This document shows, one piece after another, positions 9,574 through 18,107 of a DNA stretch of 19,631 bases. The notes below the pieces were generated by a model. The model had not been told where the DNA came from, ran no database searches, and was given only the letters and a program-made list of their open reading frames with translations. The stretch lies in assembly GCA_022496185.1 (NCBI GenBank), contig WTXG01000480.1, positions 1 through 19,631 on the forward strand, in the 5' to 3' direction. The translations under genes and the position numbers were made by a program. The number at the start of each line of letters is the position of its first letter. Within the stretch, counting starts at the first letter, position 1. Source of the DNA: Multifurca ochricompacta (lineage: Eukaryota; Basidiomycota; Agaricomycetes; Russulales; Russulaceae).

Positions 9574-10200
9574 TTAGAGGATGAAAGCACCCCCAAGGGC
9601 GACCCCCGCAATGGCGACGGCTGCTGTGAGGAAAGGTACTTGTTCAATGTGAGTAGCGCTATTGGGCTTCGAAGAAGTAGAAGACGAAGAAGCAGCCGAA
9701 GTGGTGGAAGTCGAGGAAGTAGCCGGAGACGTTGCACTCTTCGAGGAGGATGCCACGGGCTTTGAGGAAGATGCCACGGCGGACCCACTGCTCGCGGAGG
9801 AAGCCGCCGAAGAGGCCGACGCTTTAAAACTGTGTGAGCTGGGTGAAATAAGAAAAGTTTTGGCGAGGGACATACAAGTTCCGCATTGTTGCTGCTGAAG
9901 TTGTTGGGCGGTTTGCTGGTCCTGGGTCGTGCACTTAGAAGTCAGACAAGTAGCCGCAGCCTGCTGGAAGGCAGTGTTGGAGCAAACACAAGCCACATCA
10001 GTGCTATGTAAAGCAAACGAAGATTAGAGGTGGGAAGATATATGACCCAGGGCGCGAAAGACGCACAAAGAAGCGCAAGTGTTGGAAGACACAGCACCCT
10101 GCAAGCATCCGATGATACAGGAATCCAGACCGGCCTGACCGGATACCCCAACGGCTGCAACTGCGAAGGCAACAAAGAAGTGGAGAGGGTTAACGAACAT
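9574..10200 (-). CDS. CFEM-domain, GPI-anchored extracellular protein, 187 aa
   Basis: Seen: exon 1 is 10200-10067, intron 10066-10004 (GTGCGT..TAG, 63 nt), exon 2 10003-9574; the join is in frame and creates the motif CASFTDVACVCSN. Residues 1-22 are a signal peptide (MFVNPLHFFVAFAVAAVGVSG). The CFEM domain follows: DSCIIGC, then TCASFTDVAC with the conserved Asp just before the fourth Cys, VCSNTAFQQAAATC, SKC and QQQQC. That makes the eight expected cysteines, plus a ninth in GTC. A long Ser/Ala/Thr-rich stalk (about residues 100-160) and a C-terminal hydrophobic tail (VPFLTAAVAIAGVALGGAFIL-like) after a Ser-rich site predict a GPI anchor. Known: fungal CFEM proteins sit on the cell wall or plasma membrane; some bind haem through that Asp, others act in adhesion or host interaction. 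Inferred: wall protein; haem binding is possible but untested. The promoter side (10201-10330) is CT-rich on the coding strand, a common fungal promoter feature. Confidence 0.92.
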
Positions 10201-10244
10201 GGTGTCGAGAAAGGAGGGTATATGCTCGTGTGAGAGAGGGTAAC

Positions 10245-10303
10245 AGAAGGAAGAAGGAAGAAGGAAGAAGGTAAGATGGGGATGGGGATGGGATTAGGAT
10301 GGG
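10245..10303. repeat. Purine-rich microsatellites upstream of the CFEM gene
   Basis: About four copies of a 7-nt unit (AGAAGGA) at 10245-10271 are followed by about four copies of a GATGGG-type unit at 10275-10303. On the coding strand of the CFEM gene they form a pyrimidine-rich tract 45-105 bp upstream of its ATG, so they may be part of its core promoter. Confidence 0.75.
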
Positions 10304-11099
10304 TGACAGGGTGGGACAGGTTTTTTATTTATTTTTATGTATTTCATTTCGGTTCGGGATCGGTTAAATTAAACCGTCTGTCACACGTCACGGGATCTAA
10401 CGAAACGGATTTAACCTTTAAAAGGTGAGCCCGTCCGACCCATGTTCACGTCCACCCCCCCAACCTAAACCTAAACTAAATCAGGTATTATGGCCATGGT
10501 TATGTCTTGTCTACCGCTGTCTCGCTGTCATTATTTGCCGTTGTTGGGTCCCACCACTTTTCACGCTTTGGCTTTGTACACGTACACATTACTGTAACTC
10601 TACCATCACGGACTTGAAGTAAATATGGATAGAGATTATAGGCGCTCGCTTCCGCATTATTTTTACTCTTTTCTGTGTCTGCTTGTTGCCTCGCTGGTGA
10701 TGGAAACCGTCGGAAACGTTTCTGTTTCTCGCACCATTTTTACCTGAGTGTATACAACCACTCAGTGCAGTATTCAACACTTGTACATATTGATAACATC
10801 TAGTCATGCCATCAACGACAGATTGTCAGGTCCAACACGATCAACACATATTCCACAGTGACCCTCATGACGACGTTTGGGAGTCGCTTGCACAAGAGTT
10901 CATCAAGTACTTCATTTACTCCGGGATTAACATGATCGAGGAGGCGCTCGCGTTCCTTACATGTATTAGTTCTATCCCCTGACAATGTCAGATGCTGCCA
11001 CACGGCCTATTGCAGTCGCGGCAACAGCGGATCAAAGGTCTATCTGTTTGGTCATTACCTATGGTAGTGTGGTCCATCTTAGATTGAAGTCCTTCATAT
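10304..11099. other. About 0.8 kb without a certain gene
   Basis: T-rich sequence at 10321-10350 is followed by an imperfect palindromic stretch with GGTTAAAT (10362-10369) and its inverse ATTTAACC (10409-10416). The only frame that reads like protein is a 58-codon plus frame at 10806-10982 (listed separately). Nothing else is recognised. Confidence 0.45.
10806..10982 (+). CDS. Possible small ORF or isolated first exon, 58 aa, unidentified
   Basis: An ATG at 10806-10808 opens a frame ending in TGA at 10980-10982. The inner part (DDVWESLAQEFIKYFIYSG, INMIEEALAFL) alternates charged and hydrophobic residues like a real helical protein, but no family is recognised and no convincing downstream exon was found. 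It could be an exon of an unfinished model, a gene remnant or chance. Confidence 0.22.
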   Translation: MPSTTDCQVQHDQHIFHSDPHDDVWESLAQEFIKYFIYSGINMIEEALAFLTCISSIP

Positions 11100-13599
11100 T
11101 GTGGCTCCTTTCAATACGTAAAACGCTGCAACAAAACCTGATACTAGCGCGAATCCCGTTGATGCCCTTGAATGTGTCTCCTGATACTCCCACCCACCGC
11201 ACATCGTAGCAAGTCGATGAGTTATTGTGGTGCCTTCGCTGTGGTGCAGCTGGAATCTACGCCCCAGCTTCGGAGGAGGCCAGCACGAACACCATTTGGA
11301 CAACTGGAAGAGGTGTGCGGCCCTTGGGGAACAGCCTGATCTGATATGGTCCCATGGCGTCGAACAGAAATTGGCTGATAATTTTTACTGGTAGCCCTTG
11401 TCGTTCTTGACCTGGATGAGAATGGTCGTCGTCGTGCGTGGAGAAAACTTTTCGTTCCTTACACAAACGGGAAGGACAATGTCGACGCCACGTAGCTTGT
11501 TAATGAATGAAATCATAGCACCTTGTGTGATGAATTCCCAGAGAGAGTCAATGTCGAGTTTTTGACATTGATCACATGGTTGAACCATAGACAGTAGCCC
11601 TCGAACGCCGTTTCGAATGGCTTGTCCTCGTTGCGACGGGAAAGGGTTGGAGGGCTTTTTTCAGTTCATTATATGCCGAGGCAGGAACAAAAGCCTTCAT
11701 CAGCGACAAACACCCATTGTCTCTTGGTCGCTGACGGAATCGTGGGCCTGCAGTAGTAGCCACAAAGCACAACCGCATGTGATGTTCGACCTGAGTGCGG
11801 GCCAACTCACGACTATATGAGTGGGAAAGGTTGAACTCGAGGGAAAATCGAACAGATAGACATGCCAGAGCACCTTGTCCATTTAAATCTTCATCCAGTG
11901 TGATGCTGCCATCCAGCAGCTTTTGCTTTGCGAGGACCATAAGTTCCCGTTCAGCTTTAACTTTCACCAAAGAATCATAATGAGTGCCAAGCCTGCTCGA
12001 GGCACCCAATTATCAGTTATCATTAATAGCAATAGGTCAGACGGACGCACAGTGGATAGCCTAAATGAGGTATCCATTTATCATCCACCAATTTGTCCAG
12101 TCACGCTATCTTCCTCTGGCGGTGTCATGAAGTCATCGAAGCTACTCTCCGAAATCGGATGTAGAACTGAAAGGTTCATGTTTGCGACCCGATTAGGTGG
12201 ATCTTTTCCTATCTCCAGGGAGAACACATGGAATTTCCCCGCCGTAGAAATGAATAACGAGAAGACGGGAAGTTCCACGAGCTCACGTTCAGCCCTTGCC
12301 TGGTGGGATATCGCCTAGCACATGAGATTCATCGAAGGCCAGGATAACAAGGGGCCGCCTTGGACATTCAAGTAGGTCTAAGTATCCTTCAGGATCCACA
12401 AATTTACAAAGCTCGAGTCCTGCTTCTCTCACTTCATTTCCATGGACTCCGTATGGGGAAGGGCTACGATTCTCCTTATGAACGCGCTCGCAAGACGCCA
12501 TGAACTTGAAGATGCAGTCAATTTACGAAATGGACACACGTCAAGTCAATCCACCTTGGTAGCTTCGTCAACTACGGCCTTGAAGAAATATTTACGATAA
12601 TCATTCGAGCTTCGGAAACCTTGGTCCACTGTCATGTGTTCACGGAACGCCTTCGCCAGCTTCTCCTGGTGCTCCTGGACAAGCAGCACTGTATCTAGCC
12701 AAGGTCGACGCCGGTCCCTCCCAATGGTGGCCGATTCCTCTGGCACAGAATCATCTGCGATCCTATGTTATCACACGCGTTCACGAGACAAGTACAGGTC
12801 AATCACCTTGGTAATCAGATTCAATATCTTCCAAACGCTTCTCGGTGACAGTCAAAAAAGGGCATAGGCAAAACCATGAAGCTTCTTGGAAAGAGCATCT
12901 GGATCGCTGTCGCCCCAACAGAACACAGCCAGTTGCGCAGCTCGATATCAGGAGGTGGAAACCCTTTTTGGGATCAGAGAATAAGTATTTAATTGAGAAA
13001 GAGTAGTAAAATAGACCTTGAGATTTAGTAACTGCGAAGACACATAGGAATGGTGATGATTCCGGTCGCTCCTTCATCCACCATGCGAGATTTTCCTGTT
13101 CCTGATGAATTTACTATACTAGTCTGTCGGGCGTAGACATCTCTCCGCTTGTTGAGGTAACTCTCGATCGTGAGAAGAAGTGAAGCTGCGGCATTGCCTT
13201 TGAAAAGGGAACCCCACGCACGTAAGGTGGTTGACCTTCCTTGTTGTACTTTTGATCTAACTGATCACAATCGCTAATAATTGTCTGGAGAAGAGGGAGA
13301 GCGAAAGATTCGAGTTGACTCGTTACGCCGATGCTCAATAGATTCGAGAGTGCCGTCGAGAGTGCGGAGATGAGGTTCAAGTTGTCCAATCTCCTGTGCT
13401 CTTCATCGGAGATTGTGTCTCGACAAAATCACTATCTGGGTACCCTGAAACTGCAAGTTTGACTTTGCTAGTCTCCACGACACTCTCATCGCGGACTTCG
13501 TCCTGACGACTTGAAGGGTCTGACATTCCTCTTGGCTGGAGACAAGTCGCGATCATGGTGCGATCGCTTACCGGCACGTTTCTTGGAGCGGGAGGGCAT
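11100..13599 (-). pseudogene. Decayed Crinkler-like NTPase plus restriction-nuclease-fold gene
   Basis: Seen, reading leftward: a basic, nuclear-signal-like start (MPSRSKKRAGKRSHHD at 13599); a helical segment at 13389-13114; a piece with TVTEKRLEDIESDYQG near 12830; 12746-12546 with DYRKYFFKAVVDEATK; 12501-12289 with a Walker-B-like ILAFDESHVL; 12278-12081 with FSLFISTAGKFHVFSLEIG; 12009-11572 with THYDSLVKV and GQGALACLSVRFSLEFN; 11588-11385 with ITQGAMISFINKLRGVDIVLPV and ILIQVKN; then FDAMGPYQIRLFP and VVQMVFVLASSEAG at 11466-11257, and YDVRWVGVSGDTF near 11200. These pieces are collinear but alternate between frames. Breaks: a deletion with stop at about 12288, a small indel near 12110, a large internal loss after about 11750 and further shifts near 11600 and 11450. 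Some introns (e.g. 12554-12505) still look spliceable. Known, from memory: Agaricomycetes carry large families of this design; GVD...QVK resembles a PD-(D/E)xK core with Q in place of E. No Walker A was found. Function is unknown, and this copy is probably dead. Confidence 0.62.
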
Positions 13600-15698
13600 G
13601 AAGTTCAAGAGATGGAGATGGACGTTGAATGGGGGTGTGCAACGCCCACCGCTCACTAAAGTGGGTTCCACCACACCACTACCAACCACAAACATTATGA
13701 CACAGCGAAACAGGTGCTTGCTTCGAGCTTCTCAAGAACCTTTCACCCTTTTTTAAAAAAATTCCAATTTGTATTGCGTATGCAACTACTACGAGTAGCA
13801 AGTAGTGATGTGCGGGCCTGGCTTGTGGGATTGAAAAAATCATAGGCCGGGCCAGAGTCATCGGCTTTGGCTTGGCTCGGGGCTGTGCAGTGAGAATAAT
13901 GTATATTCGAAGCATAAAAGATCATAATGAACTTTCATTATCGGCGTCAAACCCAAAAATTGATTGGGAAATGATGAGAGTGTGGGAAGTCTTCCCAGTC
14001 CAGTCCGAAGCTGCCATCGCCGGCATCTCTGCGTCCGCGTCCATCAGTCCATCACGAACACGAACCCCGCGGCACGCACCTTCGTTGGCACTGATCTTGA
14101 CCTCCCCATACAACTAAAACCTCATGGGAAAGAATGTTTAGTTGACACATCCCTCGTTAAATTTTTTCAACCACGTTTCTATTCAAGTCCTCTCCTTCCT
14201 CTCTACTGCCCCATTATCCCCACTCTCGTCCTCTGGCTCGGTGTCTTTGCATCCCGCATAACAACGCCTTACTCAGGTTATCGCCCTTCACACAATACAC
14301 CTTCTAGGCCGATTCCTATTTCTCTCACGGTCGTCATCAATTTTCACATTTTTATGGACATGGAACCATGTGCGGGTTTCTCACCTTTCCCTGAACACAT
14401 AAAGATGCGAAAATTGAAGGCGACGAGCGAATATGATGGAAAGAGAAAGGATAAGGGAAGAAGCGGTCACAAATGTCCCAGAACACTGACGATCGGAAAA
14501 GGTTCTGAAGAGTGGTCTCAAGAGGTCACTAACCGGAAATCGCTCCGAAGCATTCTTGTCTCCGTCCTACGTCTCTCTGTCTGCAGCAGATAGTTCCGAC
14601 AAGTCATCACGTTACAGGGTGCTTCCGGTGCTTGCTCAAACACCCTCCCGCATTAATTTCAAGGAAATGCAGAGGGAGCTTTACATTCGTTCTGCCTGTC
14701 ATCTCGTTGCATGTTTTGTTGCTGTCTACTCTTACTAGCTGTCAGCTCATGCGGGCAAATCTACAGACGCGGCTTTCAAAGGGCGCGATTGAAATACGCC
14801 CTGCTGTTCTGAGGAGGGGGTGGCACCGTACCAACAACGTCCCTTTAACCTCTATGCTCCCAAAATGAGAGGCGTATATCTCTAATTACTCGCTATTTGC
14901 TGCGTCTTGTACTCTGATAGACGCTTAATATGAAGATGGGTCAGTGCAATGAAGAGTGGATAGTGAAGATGCGGAGGCTCGCCAGTGCTGCCTGTCTTGT
15001 TATCCGCGCTGCAGAGTTTGTGCCAGGCATATTGTCCTGGAGAAGGTGACTTCCCGGCTAGTCCACGCCCTTATGCCAAGGTTTGGTGTTCCGTTCTACC
15101 GGTATTTAGTCTTGGCCTGATCGAACAAAGGTGAGATGAGAGGGATTGAAGCTGCGCTCAAGGAGAGCACGGCAAAGTCAAGGCATGAGTCAGGTTGTCA
15201 CACACAGCAAGGTGTGTCAGTGTCAGAACGTTGGGAGACTAGACTTGAGATGTAGCAATAACCACTGCATTCCTTATATACTTGAGTACAGTGGAAGGTC
15301 CAAATAAGTCTTAGGTTTCAGACATGCAATAACATACTATGAGTTGGCTGATCATCGAAGTGCTGGGGAAAGAATGAATTATGAATCGCTCAAGGTGCAG
15401 ATTGCCCAGAAGAAGTCTCAACACAAGTGATCGAAACCAGCACAGCGGCTAAGACCAGAGAATGTTGCACCTTTTCAATTTCTAAAATGTCTCGCTAGTG
15501 TCCCTGTATAATTTGCAAGGGCAGGGAGGCAGAACCAGGAAAAAAGAATGTATGACTAGGATGGAAGAGGTGGTGGGGCGTCGCTTGTGTCATGTCACGG
15601 GTAACGCATCACAGGTCACGGCTGTGCTGTGTGCGTCGTGCGTCCTTTCGTTCAACCAAACGTCTACCAGCTACTACCGGCTACTACAAAATTGAAAA
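13600..15698. other. 2.1 kb without a certain gene, upstream of the NLR
   Basis: It separates the start of the minus-strand relic from the start of the plus-strand NLR, so it should hold the NLR promoter. A 209-codon plus frame (13964-14593) opens with TTG, shows no domain and is not accepted. A basic stretch around 14401-14500 (MRKLKATSEYDGKRKDKGR) reads like protein but has no gene model. There is a possible transposon end at 13802-13880 (listed separately) and a short inverted repeat (CACACAC..GTGTGT) near 15197-15218. Confidence 0.45.
13802..13880. mobile_element. Possible hAT-type transposon terminal remnant
   Basis: The sequence begins TAGTGATGTGCGGGCCTGGC and continues with GGCCGGGCC and GGCTTTGGCTTGGCTCGGG blocks. 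From memory this style (a GTGATG start followed by G/C-rich GGGCC/GGCTCGGG words) is common at the ends of hAT elements in fungi and plants. I found no matching inverted end, 8-bp target duplication or transposase in the window, so this is at best a fragment. Confidence 0.22.
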
Positions 15699-17930
15699 AT
15701 GCAATCTAATTCATTCTCAATCCCGAAGGCAATCCGAGGGATGTTCCATGCTTCGCCAAGTGGTAGTCAACCAGTCCGTAAGTATTTCTCCCGTGGCTTA
15801 TTCAATCGCTCATCGATCTGCCCTATCCAGCTATTCACTCATCTGAGCCGATCGGTGGATCTGTTGACGTTGCGATAACCACAATCGAGGCTTCTCTTGC
15901 TGCCTTGAAAGAAGCAAGCTCTCTGATGTCAAAGATACCCTTCATTTCTCCTGTTGCTGGCCTACTACTCCAAGTTCTCACCATGCGAGATGTGAGCGTC
16001 TGGCCATTCTCTCACTTGATTTTTGTGCTTACTACTTTTCTGACAGGAAGTAAAGCAGAATAAGGAAGAGTGGGGTGTTGTGATGCGCAAACTTGGTCGA
16101 GTTGCCGGCCTCGTTGTGAATGTCGGGGAGTCGTGTCAGAAATATAACCTAGAGGAAAATGATCTCCCTCCCGGTCTCCGCTCAATCTTAATATCCCTTC
16201 AGAAGTACGCCCTATATTATATTCACGATAGTTTATCACTGGCTCATCGTACGCAAGTGAATTGGGTGGGATCGAAAGCCTGCTTAAGCAAAGCGCGGAA
16301 ATGGGACATATTAGGAAGGCTCTTCTGCGTAAGGATTTGCTACGAAAGGTCAAGCAATATGATGGCGAGCTTTCAAATGTGCTTCAAACTTTCCAGGTTC
16401 GCCTTTGAATTATTGTCCGTGTTGCTCACCTAATTCGTCACCTCCAGGCCGAGTTGGCCCTAGATACACGTTTTGAGCAAATCGCTGAAAGACGCAAGGT
16501 ATGTGTGCTGTTGGTAACCAGTGGTAGCAATTCTCATAAATTTGATAGGGCATCCCCGCTGGTCCGTCTGGTACATCAAATGTCAGCACGTAGGTTTTCT
16601 TTTCAACAATCGTGCTGTGCTCCTATGCTGACAATCAGCCAGGTCCATACCCCAGGAGCCACATTCACCTCAGATATTCTTTGGGCGCGATGCTGAACTT
16701 GCTGAGATCCTTCACATGATTCTCACAGGCATTTGTGGCTCTCGTCCTGCTCGCATTGCAATCCTTGGTCCTGGTGGTTATGGCAAAACCACTCTTGCAA
16801 ATGCAGTCCTCACTCATCCCCAAGTCCAAGAGCAATTCGGGGGTGCTCGATACTTTGTTGCTTGTGAATCAGTCTTCTCATCTGGTGCTCTCCTGGTTGA
16901 GCTTGCGAAGACACTGGGTGTCTTGGATGGAGGCTCAGATGCTTCCTGGTCTCATATCCATGCCGTGTTGAGTTCAAAGGATAGCATCATCTGTCTTGAC
17001 AACTTTGAGTCACCTTGGGAACAGGCTGGTGACATGAGACATTCTGTTGAGGAACTACTCTCAAGAGTCACAGCACTCAACTCTGTCACCTTACTCATCA
17101 CCATAAGAGGCACTATGCGGCCAGGCCAGACTCTGTGGACAAAGCCTGCCCTGGCTCCATTGAATACCCTCAGTCAGGATGCTGCTAGAGATATCTGGCA
17201 GGAAATTGGACAGAACTATGATGATGCTGCAGAAGAACTTATCATATCTGTGGATTATGTCCCTCTTGCTGTTAGCCTGTTGGCTCATCTTGCCCAGGCA
17301 ACATCACCTGCACTACTGCTGAAGGAGTGGAATCAAAATCAGACCAAATTTATTCAAATGGGCCAGACCCATAGGCTATCAGACCTTGAATATTCCATCC
17401 AACTATCTATTGATAGTGGCAGGATGAGAGCTAATCCACCTGCTAAGGATCTACTTGGAGTTCTTAGCATGTTACCAGATGGAATTCATACTTCACAGCT
17501 GGGGAGATTCAAAGAGATCCTTGTTGAAATGGATATTCTATCAAACCTGTGTACCTTGCAGCAGTGCAGCCTTGTGCATGTAATTGGAGAGAGATATCAA
17601 ACTCATCCAATCATTCGTCACTTCTGTAATCAACAGGAGGTCATATCATCAAAATATAAAGATTCACTCCAGAACTTCTACATCAACCTGGCATCTTCTG
17701 ATTCATATGAAGCACAGCCAAAGTATCATGCTGAGATGGTGTTAGAAATAAATAACACAAAAGCCATACTATTTGATCTTCTGAAGTCAAATTATGGGAA
17801 TAATTCAAAGCTAGTTGAAGCCATTATCACATTTACATATTTTCATGTTGGCATAGGAGATCATTCAGACAAGTTGATCAGCCAAACTGTTGAACCTTAC
17901 AACAGAGGCAAAGTGACACATCAGTACTAA
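15699..17930 (+). CDS. NLR-type receptor: helical N-terminal domain plus NB-ARC, leading into TPRs
   Basis: Seen: exons 15699-15777, 15831-15991, 16047-16204, 16258-16396, 16448-16498, 16549-16589, 16643-17930; all joins keep frame, giving 638 aa to the first stop. The start MQSNSFSIPKAIRG is the only ATG reaching the conserved part across a GTAAGT donor. Residues about 40-200 are a helical domain (IPFISPVAGLLLQVLTMRDE, RVAGLVVNVGESC, LPPGLRSILISLQ, LLRKDLLRKVKQYDGELSNV). FFGRDAEL marks NB-ARC entry; the P-loop GPGGYGKTT is at 252-260 (Lys 258), Walker B ICLDNFE about 326-332, sensor-like TIRG 363-366, a GLPL-like VPLAVSLL about 416-423, and an MHD-like HPIIRHF 531-537. Known: such STAND NTPases switch from ADP- to ATP-bound oligomers after ligand sensing by the repeats, triggering the N-terminal effector. 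Inferred: an allorecognition or immune receptor. The stop at 17928-17930 is probably not natural: recognisable TPR-leading sequence continues out of frame (EAVFVKP..., LSDLYQL...), so the real C-terminus lies beyond. Confidence 0.87.
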
Positions 17931-18107
17931 TAAGGTGTCTCAGGCATGGGAAGACTGTACTATTATGCCAGTGACATTGAAAATGCAAAAGTTTAAAATG
18001 CGAGAAGTGGAGGGCTGTGTTTGTCAAGCCCAAATAATAATAGTTCCCTGCATGCAGAAGTTTTAAGAAGATCTTAGTGACCTTTATCAATTAGAGGTGT
18101 ACTAAAT
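17931..18107 (+). pseudogene. Continuation of the NLR, frame broken, before the TPR array
   Basis: The sequence still encodes the linker typical of these receptors, but in switching frames: pieces read VLIRCLRH, LYYYASDIENAK, EAVFVKP-like, SLHAEVLRR and SDLYQ. Each switch can be explained by loss or gain of one or two bases, often in homopolymers. This is either recent decay or uncorrected sequencing indels. Confidence 0.6.

Noticed and set aside
9662..9898. Plus-strand acidic Glu/Ala-rich frame
   Set aside because: It is the antisense of the Ser/Ala-rich stalk of the CFEM protein; such antisense frames arise from the TCN/GCN codon bias.
13964..14593. Plus-strand open frame of 209 codons
   Set aside because: It opens with TTG, which is not a usual fungal start, has no domain, and its composition changes along its length. 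It is probably chance in intergenic DNA.
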